From the NCBI RefSeq assembly GCF_028640845.1, contig NC_080543.1:94663825-94727824 (forward strand): a stretch of 64,000 nucleotides of DNA, given 5' to 3'. The stretch's first letter is position 1. Each line of letters starts with the position of its first letter. The stretch comes from Ahaetulla prasina (Eukaryota > Chordata > Lepidosauria > Squamata > Colubridae). Positions 1 to 11,611 of this stretch are shown here, in pieces. The notes below the pieces were generated by a model that searched no databases, was not told the DNA's origin, and worked only from the letters and a program-made list of their open reading frames with translations. Position numbers and translations under genes: made by a program.

Positions 1-1183
1 AGATGAAGGCACAACAACAACTGGCAACTACTACAACGGAAACAGTGGGAGGAGCAAGGCCTAAAGTAAAATGTGATCTGCGGCTGGTGTTTCAAAAGTT
101 TCCTATCTTGGAATGTTAATGGCCTAAACTCACCGTAGAAGAGAAGGAAAGTATTTCATTATTTGAAACAATTTAAAAATGACATTACTTGTTTACAAGA
201 AACACATATTAGATCTTGCTAAATGTTGGAGATGCGATTGTGAAGATGCTACTTATTACCATATATGGTGGACTTGTAAAAAAGTTAAAGCATTTTGGAT
301 TAAAGTATGGTGGATCATGCAGAATATTTTGAAAAAGAAGATTAAGTTTACTCCGCAGTTCTTTCTACTAGGAATAATTATGGACTACACAGCTATAGAG
401 ACTAAATTGATTTTGAAATTAATAACAGTCGCAAGACTTTTGATTGCTCAGTATTGGAAGAAAGAAGAATTACCTACAATCGAAGAATGGACACTCAAAG
501 TATCAAATCTGGCAGAGATGACAAAAATCTCCGCTTATTTGAAAGACTATACACTAGAAAAATATATTTTAGAATGGAAAATGTGGATTGATTATATTTA
601 AAATAAGTATCAGATAAAAAAATATTGAATAGCATATGAGTAAATTTAGGAAATATTTTGTATTAGATATATTTTTGAAGGAGAGGGAATTGAGAGTGTG
701 ACTAAGTGTGGTGTGACTAGAGATTATAATTTAGGAATTATTTTGGATTATGATTGTTAGTTTTGATACCCTGCATTTTGTTCTGGGAAGTCGGGATGGG
801 GGTGGGGGTAAGGGGAGGGAATTGGGGGTTTGGTAGAGATGGAGTGATGGTTAATGTACAGGGATTATTGAAGAAATATAATTAATGTAGGATCGGGTCT
901 GCATAGTTACCATTTTAGAACGGTGAGGAGGGAGAAAAGAGAGATAGGAGGTAGGAAAGAGGAGAAGAGGAAGGAAGAGGGATAGTAGAGGGAGAAGGAA
1001 GGTGTAGGGTGGAGGGAGGAGTGGATGTAGATAAGAGAAGGAGAGGAAGGTTTGGAAAGTAAAAGAAGGTAGAAGAGGGAAGAGTGTTAAAAAGGGGGGT
1101 GGTGACTGGGCAAGCCCGACTAATTGTATATAACTGTACATTGGATGAATTATTTGATATGATTGTAAAAATAAAACTTTTTA
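1..1183 (+). mobile_element. L1 LINE, 3' part with internal ORF2 deletion
   Basis: Around 113-215 the sequence reads as the start of an L1 ORF2 endonuclease (WNVNGLNSP, then KNDITCLQETHI). It then jumps at about 215 straight to the extreme C-terminus of ORF2 (frame 179-601). Some 3 kb of endonuclease, reverse transcriptase and linker is therefore missing internally. After the ORF2 stop comes a 3' UTR with a G-rich run (about 795-830), a 200-bp polypurine tract (about 925-1095) and a conserved tail ending in AAAATAAAAC near 1172. The same 3' UTR closes the L1 derivative at 53396-56187. The 5' side lies outside the window. Confidence 0.85.
179..601 (+). pseudogene. L1 ORF2p C-terminal remnant
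   Basis: The frame carries the cysteine-rich C-terminal domain of L1 ORF2p: CWRC at residues 16-19, then HIWWTC (His28, Cys33), followed by KAFWIKV and a helical region ending WKMWIDYI. Family knowledge: this segment follows the reverse transcriptase in ORF2p and helps bind RNA. The first 12 or so residues are an out-of-frame reading of endonuclease start codons, so the ATG at 179 is not a genuine start. The deletion junction shifts the frame by one base relative to the endonuclease start. The remnant cannot make a functional protein. Confidence 0.85.
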
Positions 1184-1429
1184 TGAAGACAGATAAGTCC
1201 ACTTGTAACATCATGCAATTACAAAATTACAAAATATATTTTCATATTTTCTGTTCTTTCTGGGAGCCTGCATTCTGGTTTCCAAACATCCTAGGCTTCA
1301 GAACAAAAATAGTTTATTTATTAGATTTATGTCCAGCTTAATTTTTATACAGCTCAGGTATTGAATGTCTTCATCTTTTTTTTTTCCCAAAACAGCCCAG
1401 TTATTAATCACAATTGTGATTGTTAATCA

Positions 1430-1570
1430 ATTGTGAGATGGGTTATACTGATATAGAGTGACTGGCCCCAAGCCACCAGGTGGTCTTTATATCTAAGTGA
1501 AAACTAGAAATCACAATTTCCTAGTTTTTACTTAGGCCACTACACCCAGCTGGCTTTCGGTTGGCTCCCA
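1430..1570 (-). mobile_element. tRNA-derived SINE (GTGTAGTGG-head type), old copy
   Basis: Read on the minus strand it begins GCCAGCTGGGTGTAGTGG, an A-box-like head, and runs into a GGGGCCAGTCACTCTAT core. The same order appears at 1978-2535, 5350-5560 and 13738-13900. This copy has lost its tail. Confidence 0.6.
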
Positions 1571-1977
1571 ATCTTGGCTTTTAAAAATCAACTTCTGATC
1601 AATGAAATTCAAGGTTGTTCTGAGGGAAAGATGTAATTAAAGCTCTGCAGACATTTTTATTTAAGCTATGGTAGCCACCCAAGAAACTGAAAGTGAGTGA
1701 ACTGGTGAAGCTACTCTGTCTTATTCTGTTATCCTTACTATGCCATAATTCAGGGTTTTTTCTTCGATGTACACAATAAAGGTTAATAGGTGTTGAATTC
1801 AAAATCCATGTAACCAACTGATTTTAAATATTTTTAAAAAGGTAAGCATGGTCTGTTCCTGGAACTTTTCAGACTTCCCTGAAATGTGCTGCTCTATCCT
1901 GGAATGAACCAACTTGAATAGAAGAGTTCACTGGGGTTGGGTGGTCAATCCATAATAAATATTGTGTCCTTTTTGTC
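1571..1977. other. no feature recognised
   Basis: AT-rich sequence with short frames only. No repeat family, RNA gene or conserved coding segment was recognised. Confidence 0.5.
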
Positions 1978-2535
1978 CTGTCTGATTCTCAGACTGGACT
2001 AGTCTCTGCAGTTTTCTCACATGGTGGTTTGCCATTGCCTCTTTCCTAAGGCTGAGAGAGAGTGATTGGCCAAAGGTCACCCAGCTGGTGTCTGAAGTGG
2101 TACTACAATTTATAGTCTCCAATTTTCTAGCTTGGTTGTCAGACCTGGAGGCCATCTTTTTTCTTTGGATCTTCAGGGCTGCCACACTTAGTGCTGTGGG
2201 AATGTGGGAGGGGGGTTTGCATAACAGTATTCTTTTCTCTGGGAGTCAAGGACATTTAGCCCGCACCTGGAGAGGCGTGACTGGGGGACATTTCAAGTTG
2301 GGACGGTGGATTGATTGGATCATGTGATGGACATGAGGGTGCAGGAGAAGGGACTTTCACTTTCCTTTAGGTAGGAAAAACCCGGGAGCTTTCAGATTCG
2401 AGTTTTCCTGATGTGTCAATAAGACATCTCTAATTAAATGAAAATTGAGGAACTGCTTGCCTTGGAGTCTTATTTGGTTGGGGGTGTTACTTGGAACCCT
2501 GACACTGGCGTCTTAATACCACATCAAACTGCATC
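1978..2535 (-). mobile_element. tRNA-derived SINE split by a solo LTR
   Basis: The 3' part (1978-2136) has the GTTTGCCATTGCC and AAGGTCACCCAGCTGG segments of the SINE seen at 13738. The sequence then stops at a TCTAGCTTGG block. It resumes at 2505 with CTGGCGTCTTAATACCACA, which matches the tRNA-like head of the family. The 368 bp in between are annotated as an LTR. Confidence 0.65.
2137..2504. mobile_element. solo LTR inside a SINE
   Basis: It starts TGTCAG and ends CTGACA, a perfect 6-bp inverted terminus of the TG...CA type. The SINE reads through once this segment is removed. The flanking 5-mers TTGGT and CTGGC agree at three positions and differ by two transitions, as expected of an old target duplication. 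No internal retroviral genes are present, so it is a recombination-derived solo LTR. The class (ERV or Gypsy) cannot be fixed from the sequence alone. Confidence 0.6.
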
Positions 2536-3099
2536 AATTTAAATATTACCCCTAATATTAATCTATTGGAAATGTTACTCCTAATATTGCTTCTTCATTA
2601 GCTTTCAGTGTACATTTACTGGTTAGACTGTATAAGGCGCAAACCAAACAGAAGAAAATACTAGACAGAATTCAAATGGACTAAAACATGAAAAAACTGC
2701 AGAAGAAAAAGTTTTCTCTTACAGTGATGAAAAAATATTGTAATTTTTTATCAACCAATTAAAAACAATAATAGTTATTTACAGCTTTTTCAAAAATAGA
2801 TATTCCTCTCTTTCTGATAAGTATGTCATGTTAGCATATTTTCAGTTGTCTTCTGTGCCTGCCATGGAGAAGATGGAATGGGATTATGAAGGAATGTTTT
2901 AAATTATGTTTCTGGTTTCATGAGTAAATATTGCATTAGCACTGAGTACAACACCGGGGTGCTTAAAAGAGAAATATTATCAGAAATGAAGGAGTTAAGA
3001 ATTTAACAGAGCCTCAGATACTTGAGCTTCAAGTTCTAATATTCAATGGGAAAAGTGACTATGTTATAAACTGTAGCAAGAACTATTTCTGGTTACCTC
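2536..3099. other. no feature recognised
   Basis: AT-rich unique-looking DNA. No coding or repeat signature was recognised. Confidence 0.5.
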
Positions 3100-3408
3100 C
3101 AGTGGTGGGATTCAAATTTTTTTACTACCAGTCCTATGGGCATGGCTTTTTGGGCATGGCATGGCTTGGTGGGTGTGTCTTGGTGGGCATGGCAGGGGAA
3201 GGATACTGTAAAATCTCCATTCCCACCCTACTCCAGGGGAAGGTTACTGCAAAACCCCAATTTCCTCCCGATCAGCTGGGACTCGGGAGGCAGAGAATAG
3301 ATGAGGGTGGGGCCAGTCAGAGGTGGTATTTACTGGTTCTCTGAACTATTCAAAATTTCCTCTAATGGTTCTCCAGAACTGGTCAGAACCTGCTGAATAC
3401 CACCTCTG
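3100..3408 (-). mobile_element. hAT MITE (CAGTGGTG family)
   Basis: The termini are CAGTGGTGGGATTCAAAT and the inverted ATACCACCTCTG. The 8-bp flanks GTTACCTC (3092-3099) and GTTACCGC (3409-3416) differ at one base, which fits a hAT target-site duplication. Inside are CATGGC/TTGGTGGG direct repeats. It is the inverted-orientation relative of the copies at 38537-38786 and 56544-56850. There is no transposase, so it is non-autonomous. Confidence 0.85.
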
Positions 3409-3416
3409 GTTACCGC

Positions 3417-5349
3417 CTTATAACAGAAAAATTTACTATTGTTTTTTTAAGCATTCATTTAAGTATTATATCCAAATGGATCTGAATTATCAAGGATTTT
3501 ATATGAAAAATTAATCACATGCCAGAGTCTATCCATTTCTCATAGCAGCAAAATCAGAAGGATTTTCCACATTATGACTCTACCGGTTTAGCTCCCAGTC
3601 ATTTAGAAACTGCATAAGTACACAATAGAACCTGGAACTACAATTATATTTCACCTTTCCTCAGTCTTAGGCCTTTGTATTCCAACTCAAAAAGCTTCTA
3701 GCTGGAACCAGTAACAACCAGAGATTAAATATATCAGGGAGTCATAAGATTAGGGAAGGCTACTGTACCTGCCAATTTCAAGAATACCTGAAGATGTATG
3801 TGGTGAAGATGTTTTCCTCCCACTCAGAAGGTTGAGCATTCAATCCCATTCAGAAGGTCGAGAGATAGTGGCAGATATTTCTCTCATTAGGCACAAAGAA
3901 AAAAAATATCTGCTGTGAACTCTGCATAGCATCAGGAAGGGCATCTGGCCAATAAATGCTTAGCTCCATCCCACCAATTTGACTCTACCCTGAATAGGGT
4001 CATAAATAGGGAGTATGTCTTAAGGAAAAGGTAAAAGTATGGATTTTCTTTGAATCAGCACCATGACTGTTGCTGTTCCTAAGACTAATATGGTAAAGAG
4101 AAATATTTAGACAGCCACAAGATTAATATATTCATATTTGAAAATGTTAGTACATATAAAAGTGAATAATCTGGATATAATATTCAAATTTGTAATTCAT
4201 GTTCATTTTTGCTGGGTGTGAAGTATAGTAGCCTAGTTTTTTTATTTATTTTTTGATGGCCATCTAAACTTTTTTTTTTTACACTCTTTCTGCTTTTCTC
4301 CTATTTTTTATTATTGCTATACAGTGTTCAGGTTTTAACATAAGTGGTTAATAACTGTGCTAAATGTAAAAAATAAAAATGGGATGAATGTATGCTTTAT
4401 TATTCTGTTTGTGTTTGCTTGTTTGGGTAAGAAGAGGCCCCTGTGCATGAAAGTGCTAAGTAGCAGTGCTTTTCTTTTTTTTTATTTTTCTTTTTTTAAA
4501 AAAATGCATTAAAACATTAAATTCCTGAAGTGGGTATCCAATCTAAAGTGATTTCTATGGTTACATATTTCATTGCTAATGCTAGTTCTGTTTCAGTGCA
4601 AAGTGCTGAGGTCTAGTTGTGGCTTTCTTTCAAATATTCCAGCGATTCTTCGATCAATCCTTCCCATCCCTTGTTGATTATTTCTCTTCTCTAACAAGGC
4701 AAAGAGAAAAGATGATTCTTCTTTCAGAGGTCTCTCTTGCCATGACTCATTCTTCTGAGTCATTGCTATTCTTTTTCATATACCATTCATTACGGCTTTG
4801 AACTGTTTCCCTTTTTATGTTACCGGCTTTAGGATGTTGCCTTCCCATTATCATCTTGCTGCCCTTAGCCTCAAAGAAAAGGCACACCTTCAGTTTGCCA
4901 AAGGGACAAATTAAATAGCTCTTTAGTAAATTGGGCTCTTTGTGTTTCAGTTTATAATTCAGTCCCATAATGCAGGAGCATTTGAACTTCACCTTCCCAT
5001 TTTCCCAAAATACCATACACTGGGGGGAAAAAACAGTCTCTGCACTTTCCAAGCAAAGCAAAAAGAATTCTGTATATTAAGGAAAGACGGCTTAATCAAT
5101 AGCCTCACAAAACATATTTAGCGTGATGTGCAAGAGTGTTGCTAAACTTCAGAACCATCAAGTAATGGATAATATAATATACATACAAAGAAGGCTCATC
5201 TACCTTAAGAAAGGAAACCTTGATTTGAAGGTTGTCTCCATGTTCAAAGAGCCTTCATCCTCTGCTAGGCATACTGGCTACTCCCAACAGTGAGTCATTT
5301 TTCACTTTCTATACTATTCCAGAAAAAAAGGTAAGTTATATGCCTCCAC
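3417..5349. other. mostly unassigned; possible old SINE at about 3790-4030
   Basis: The stretch near 3830-4020 contains a B-box-like GGTTGAGCATTCAATCCC and a GAAGGGCATCTGGCCAATAA core that resembles tRNA-derived SINEs, but its ends are not visible. The rest has poly-A/poly-T runs (4255-4275, 4470-4505) and no recognisable coding sequence. Confidence 0.35.
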
Positions 5350-5560
5350 AGAAAGCCAGCTTGGTGTAGTGGCTACAGACTGGGAGACTGAAAGTTTTAG
5401 TTCCACCTTAGGCAGAAAGCCAGCTGAGACAATCTCTCCCTCTCTCTGTCTTTGGAAGTAGGCAATGGTTAGCTATTTGTAAAAAAAAAGAAAACTTGCA
5501 AATAAAAATGCAGAAACAGTATATCTAGGCAGTTGCCAGGAATCAACACTGACTCAAATG
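5350..5560 (+). mobile_element. tRNA-derived SINE with Bov-B-like tail
   Basis: The head GCCAGCTTGGTGTAGTGGCT carries an A-box-like motif, followed by a B-box-like AGTTCCACC. The 3' part, AGGCAGTTGCCAGGAATCA then CACTGACTC, resembles the Bov-B 3' end (GTC-GGACACGACT type), so Bov-B is the likely mobilising LINE. It is the sense-strand member of the family at 1978 and 13738. Confidence 0.65.
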
Positions 5561-6032
5561 CAGCAACAACAAAAACAAGTGCCCATAGTGCCAAGATCAC
5601 AGAAAAAGGGCCTAGCTGGTATAACATTTGCTCCTTCCATCAATAAGACCTATCCTTCCACAATAACAAGGCAGATTTCTTACAGATTTAGTGCAGGACA
5701 AGCCAAAGGAAATAATTGGTGGTTTCAAAGCCTTGTTTCTTTTCTCACGGCTATTTATTGATGATTTGATTTGGTTTGATTTATATTGCCACCTATTTGC
5801 CCATAGCGATTCAAGGCGGCTTTCCTCAAGAGCGGCGCTTCACGCGTGGAAGGCATGAAATATCAGTTGCAGGTAATTTCCTATCATAGCTTAATGCCTC
5901 TTTTACCAGGAAGGTAGTTACTTCACTTTAGAGTTCATTGCTTTTTAAGCTGATTCTCACAAAACAGTTGTTTTTTCTTACAAATGCATTTCCCATAAGG
6001 CAAAGTTAGGATCTGCATCTATGGGTATATAT
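5561..6032. other. no gene; possible L2 or SINE tail near 5770-5830
   Basis: The segment TATTGCCACCTATTTG followed by GATTCAAGGCGGC looks like a decayed reverse-strand L2-type 3' end. Nothing else was recognised. Confidence 0.3.
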
Positions 6033-6429
6033 ACAGATAGTTCTTAATTTACAAACATTTGTTTAGGGACCGTTTGAAGATACAACAGTACTGGAAAAAA
6101 TGACTTATGACCATTTTTCAGACGTATGACCATTGCAGCATTCCCATGATAACATGATCAAAATTCAGATGCTTGACAACTGGCATTTATTTAACGGTTG
6201 CAGTGCCCTGGGATCACGTGATCACCTTTTGTGATCTTCTGACGAGGAAAGTCAATAGGGAAGCTAGATTCATTTAACAAACTTGTTACTAACTTATTAA
6301 CTGCAGTGATTCACTTAACAGTTATGGCAGGAATGGTTGTAAAATGGGGCAAAATTCATTTAACAGTTGTCTTACTTAGCAATGGAAATGTTGTATTCAG
6401 TTGGGATTGTCAGTCGAGGATTACCTGAA
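6033..6429. mobile_element. mariner/Tigger-like MITE
   Basis: The ends are ACAGATAGTTCTTAATTTAC and, inverted, GTCGAGGATTACCTGA. Internally it matches the copies at 51522-52048 and 56970-57475 (ACTTATGACCATTTTTCA, GATCACGTGATCACCTTTTG, CACTTAACAGTTATGGC). No transposase frame is present. TA flanks and the CAGGTAGTCCTCGACTTAC-type terminus point to the Tc1/mariner superfamily; the pogo/Tigger assignment is inference. Confidence 0.6.
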
Positions 6430-6446
6430 TACTAATATATCTACAG

Positions 6447-6581
6447 CAGTGTTTCTGAACCTCAGCAATTTTAAGAAGTGTAGACTTCAACTCCCAGAAT
6501 TTTCCAGCCAGCACTCTGGTTAGGAAAATCTGGGAATTGAAATCCACAGTCCTTAAAGTTGTTGAGGTTGAAAAACACTGA
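6447..6581. mobile_element. short hAT-like MITE (CAGTGTTTCTCAACC type)
   Basis: The terminus CAGTGTTTCTGAACCTCAGC is mirrored by GTTGAGGTTGAAAAACACTG. Both inner arms carry CTTCAACTCCCAGAATT and its complement. ATCTACAG lies just before the element and ATCTATAG two bases after it, a near-match to an 8-bp target duplication. Decayed relatives occur at 24553-24684 and perhaps 20740-20860. Confidence 0.7.
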
Positions 6582-9500
6582 TATCTATAGAGGGGAAAAA
6601 GTCTCATGGAAATATGATAAATCTTTCCTCACTAGGGACCTCATGCAGGGGAAATATTGATCTTTTGAAGCAGTTTTGTTAAAAGTAACCACGACAATGA
6701 AGTCTAATAGTGGCAAGCAGTATAATTTTCATTTAATCAATCAAATAATGTATCAGAGCTGGTTTCGTAAATACAATAAAATAGTAAATATGATGCTTCT
6801 CTTCCAGTTTATTCCAACAAGCAACAGATGAAAAAAGAGTTGTATAGGAATTCAATAGATGTAAAATGAATACAAAATGGTATATGCAGGGTAGGAAGGT
6901 GACACCATAATCAGGTTTCTGATTAAAGTTTGCATCAATTTGGATTTCAGTGATTGATTACTAGGAATAATGAGGTTTGTTATCAAAATGTTTGTAGACA
7001 GAAAAGTTTTGAAAAGCCATTTGTAGAACTAGTGATAAAAAAGAGCTTTCTTCTTCATAACTGCCTACACAACTGTGCTATTAAGAGATCAAATAGTCTG
7101 CTGTCAATTTGTAAGACATACAACTCATCTGTCTCTATTATTTGGAGTAAGAAGAGGTGATTTCACATCTGTCAAACAGAACAGCAGGTTCAATGAGCAA
7201 GAGAAAGACTCAATTTTTCAGTATGTACCTATTTTTTCTTTCAAGCATCTCAAGAGCAGAGTCTTCAATCAAAATCTTCATGTCCAGTGAAAGGATGGCC
7301 AACTAATGACACGCCCAGGAAAGGATCCCTGAAGAGTTTTTCCCTGGAGTAGCTTTTTCAACTTACCAACAGAAGGTACTAGCATTCCTTTAGTTTATAT
7401 GACTCTCCTGAGTTAGGGAAAGTCCAAGAATTATCCCACAAGATCCTCTGATATACCAAAGATCTCCAAGTAGCTTCAGGGGCTCTGTTTCAAAGCAGCC
7501 TGCATCCCAAAGACTGGGGGACAGGGTTGCAATCAGTTCATTGTTGAAGAAGCAGTTGTTTTGGAATATATATATATTCTCAAATGTAGAGTATGTTGTG
7601 CCTTTCATTTCTTAATCATTTTTAAGAACTATTAATCTTTATTAAGCTGAGTCTCTCTTTAGCCACAGCTTATTATTCCTTTTTGAAGATCTGCACCATT
7701 TGGGGGATTTCTACATTGTTAAACAACAAGGAAGAAGAATGCTGAAGGCAAGCTAAAATAAGGAAATGTGGAGTATTGTTTTTTTAAAGTTGCTGGAGAA
7801 ATATAAGGACAGAAAGCCGTGGTCCTTGTTTATTATTTTTACTAATTTATAGCTTAGTCTGCTTTGCTGTGGGTGACTAAAACTTTCCAATTTTTATGAT
7901 TCCTGATTGGCCAACCATTCTTAAGTGACTTACAAAAAGCTATCCTTTGATTAAAGAGGGAGTTAAGAAGATAGAGGAGCAAATTATTAGAGATGTATTT
8001 GAAAAATCATCAAATAAAATCCATGTTCATAGATCAGCTATGCTCCGAGGATGTTAAAAAAAACCTTCTCAAACTACTTCAGAGATGCAAATATGTGTAG
8101 AAAGTTACCAAGCCACCAAGGCAATTGAACAAGTATCTGACAATGCTGAGGAGTCAATTGTAATTTTGGAATATAAACCTGACACAATTTTTGTTATGAT
8201 GGTTTAAATATAAACTCCCAACACAATTGAAAAAAGTGCTCCAAGAAAATCTGGAACTTTTAAAAGGACAAGTTTGGAATTTTTTCTTCATGGAGAAGGT
8301 TGAGTAATCCTTGAGAAAAAGAAAAGCTTTTAACTACTTGACAAACATTCCAAAGAAGAAAAAGATTTTATACGAAGACAAGCTGGAAGAAGTAACTCAA
8401 ACTTAATGAGTCAATTGGAATTAGGATGGATTTTTATCAGTCTGATATTTGTAATTGAAATAAAGCCTTAATCTAAAGTTTAAAAATGTATTTTTCCTTT
8501 ATATATATAATGCTTAAGAAATTCCTGAAGTTTGCAAAATATTATTGAAAGTATATTTGAAAATATCTATGTTAACAGAAAATTAAAGAAAAAATGTATT
8601 AGCTTAAAGAAAAGTTCAGAGTTTTAAAAAGGATGCATACAAGAAGAAAAAAATTATTCTATAAAAGTAACTCGGAGGAAATGATCTAAATTTAATGAGT
8701 TAATTGGAATTATTTGGAATTTTATTGGCCTGAAAGTGAATTTTAAAGTATGTATGTTGAGAGGAAGTTAAAAAAAGATGGATTGGAATGTTTTGATTTT
8801 AGAAATGTTTTTAAAGAAAAGTATAGCATTTTAAAATGGATTTTAATAGTATTTTTCCCTTTAAGGTTAAAAAATCTGAAAGAATACAGTGAATATTGTT
8901 GATATAAATGGTGAGAGTTTAAAAATATTATTAAGTGCAAATAGAAATACATATTATTTCCACAGCAAGAAAGATAAGGCAGAAATAGTTAAATTGATTT
9001 TTTTTATTCAAAGAGGAGAAAATATTTCATTATGGCTTTTATTTGGGTATCACTTCTGGATTTTGTGCTTGTGATAAAAAAAATAAAATTCTGACTGATT
9101 TTAAAGTGCTTCTATTTTATAATTATTACTTCTAGTCAGGGGGTAAAATCATATCTTTTGAACAGGACTTAATAAAAGAAACAACATCATCTCAGTCCTA
9201 TGGACTGAGCCTTGTACTGTTTCATACAAGACATTAAATACATTATTGTGGCAGGGAGTCTCATAGTCAACAATTTCTGCCAGTCAAGTAATTAGAATGG
9301 AAGTTATTCCTGACCTTGAATCAGGCATCTAGCAGGTCTCTACCAGTCTCTGAAAACAAGATGTAATTTGTTGCTACTTCTGGTATATCAGACTAAAAGT
9401 GAGCGAACTTTTTGGTGCCTACACATTGACAAATAATATAGAAAGGAAAGGGTTGTTTGGATGGAAAGCCTTACACAAATCTGTTTGAGGGTTTTCTGGC

Positions 9501-9900
9501 TGCAGAACAGAAGAGACAACAAAGCTGGCTGAGACAGAAGGATTGACTTCCAGAGACATCAAACTATGACTTTATAGGTTGACTGCAAATACTGATTTGA
9601 AACTAAGTCAGATATTTGGCAGTACATTCCTAGTTTTGAAGAGTGTTCTCATTACACCTGAATAATTCTATGTTCTGTCTTTCAATTAACTTAAAACAAT
9701 GTATACTGGCATAGCTTTTCTTAAATGCTACATTTTCTCTGGGCTATAATGCAGATCTCAGGTTTGCCTATAATATCTTGAAATGTGACTGAATACAGGT
9801 GAATTTAACCATCATTTTTGAAGAGATATAGAACAGTTTTAAAATAAAATTTAACTAGCCCCACTCACACACTACCTAAAAATAGATAGAGGAAGGGGGA
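6582..9900. other. AT-rich sequence without recognised genes
   Basis: Only short frames occur. Between about 8390 and 8740 two imperfect direct copies of a segment (AAGTAACTC ... TTAATGAGT(C/T)AATTGGAATTA) lie about 270 bp apart. This could be a decayed L1-like or other AT-rich element, but no domain is readable. A short (TA)n run is at 7567-7578. Confidence 0.4.
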
Positions 9901-9913
9901 TAGGGAGTGGTAG

Positions 9914-10134
9914 GAGGAGGAGAAGAAGAAGAAGAAGAAGAAGAAGAAGAAGAAGAAGAAGAAGAAGAAGAAGAAGAAGAAGAAGAAGAAGAAGAAGAAG
10001 AAGAAGAAGAAGAAGAAGAAGAAGAAGAAGAAGAAGAAGAAGAAGAAGAAGAAGAAGAAGAAGAAGAAGAAGAAGAAGAAGAAGAAGAAGAAGAAGAAGA
10101 AGAACAAGAACAAGAACAAGAACAAGAAGAATTG
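9914..10134 (+). repeat. (GAA)n microsatellite, about 60 pure units
   Basis: A GAG lead-in is followed by an uninterrupted GAA/AAG run from about 9920 to 10104, then four GAACAA-type units. The antisense strand is (TTC)n. Long frames across it (poly-Glu, poly-Phe) are repeat artefacts. Family knowledge: pure GAA.TTC tracts of this length can form triplex DNA. Confidence 0.97.
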
Positions 10135-10139
10135 TTTGT

Positions 10140-11102
10140 TTAATGTGGCCTATTCTGGATAGCTAACATTGGAATCAAAAGCAGCACATATAAATATAAA
10201 AAATCTATAAAACACATTGTACCTGAATCTGTATCTTTCAACAAAACTTGGGCTCGCTTAGCATTCTGGCCCCAAATCCAAGGAAACAGGCAGTAACATT
10301 AGTGCTTTGCAAAGGCTGGTGAAGTCAAGGCCATCTAGATCTTGCAAAGTACAGTATGCTGTTCTACTGGAAAGGAACAGTGATAGAGAAGGGGCATCTT
10401 TTGGGTCCCATCTCATGAGATTGTTTAATAGAGGGGAAGCGGAGTGTATTATTTTCAATAATAAACCAAGGTCTTGCTTTAGAGTTAGTAAGAACCAATT
10501 TTTGTGGATTTAATGGCATTCCCCTGAGATCAGTCCAGTAAAATGAAACTCAGCAAGGAGATGAGAATGAGGAAGGATCATAAACATCCTACCTATTCCA
10601 TATGTGTCCTTCTGGGACTTCCTTTTTTATGGGCTTCTTGACAAGCATTATTTTTAAAAACCCAGCTGCTTCGGCAATCTAGTTTTGAATTATCTGTCTA
10701 CCAGATGGATTTTCTTCCTGTCTTTCTATAAAATATTCTATTTGAAAGAAAATGTTCAGGAAAGTGAAAATAGAGCTTGGCAAGAAGCAAATAAATATCG
10801 TTCATAGTAACAATTCCAAATAATGCAGCAGCACATTTTTCCCCCCTTTAGTTTAATCTGAGGAGCTGGCAAGAATTCAGTGGCAAAGCACTTCACCTGT
10901 TGTCAAATAAGATGCAGTATCAAATACAAAATTACCTTGCAAGCACTCAATCCAATTTCACATTGTACTGAAGACTCTGATAAAACTATTATGGGCTCCA
11001 CACACACACATACACCCAAAAGTGAAAACATAGCCCAGATCAGAACGGCTTCCATATAATATATTTTGCAGAAAAGTAAACACACACAGAATGTGGTTTC
11101 TA
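10140..11102. other. no gene recognised
   Basis: Mixed-composition sequence with a small (CA)n cluster at about 10998-11014. No repeat family or coding domain was recognised. Confidence 0.5.
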
Positions 11103-11110
11103 AAGTTTAT

Positions 11111-11372
11111 TTATTATTATTATTATTATTATTTACATTTATATCCCGCCCTTCGGCTTACATTGTGTAAGGCAATAGTCTCATTCTATTTGTACATTTG
11201 TATACAAAGTCAACTTATTGCCCCCCCAACAATCTGGGTTCTCATTTTACCTACCTTATAAAGGATGGAAGGCTGCGTCAACCTTGGGCCTGGTGGGACT
11301 CGAGCTTGCAGTAATTGCAGGCAGCTGTGTTTAATAACAGGCTATCTTACAGCCTGAGCCACATCGCGGCCC
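11111..11372 (-). mobile_element. tRNA-derived SINE with L2-like 3' tail
   Basis: The flanks AAGTTTAT (11103-11110) and AAGTTTAT (11373-11380) are a perfect target duplication. Read on the minus strand the element begins GGCCGCGATGTGGCTCAGG (A box) and has GCTCGAGTCCC (B box). It passes through a GAACCCAGATTGTTGGGG core and ends GAAGGGCGGGATATAAAT plus (TAA)n. That tail resembles the 3' terminus of the L2 copies at 35797 and 52052 (GAAGGGCGGTATACAAATTT), so L2 is the likely partner. Confidence 0.8.
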
Positions 11373-11611
11373 AAGTTTATGCCAATAGATATTGCACGTT
11401 AGTTGCAGTACAAAGAAGGGGGAAAGTCAGAATTAAATATTACATTGTGGTTGCTTTTCTTTCTTTTTTCCTTGTTTTAACATTGAAAAACATTATCATA
11501 GAGATTTGGATGTAAAGAAATTATAGTTTTATCAATTAAAGTATAGCTAAACAAGATGGAGAGGGAGAGCACAAGGTGTGCATAGAGAGGAATGGGTGAT
11601 CTCTTCTCCAT

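Noticed and set aside
9865..10143. Poly-Phe and poly-Glu open frames
   Set aside because: They are translations of the GAA.TTC microsatellite with no coding sequence beyond it.
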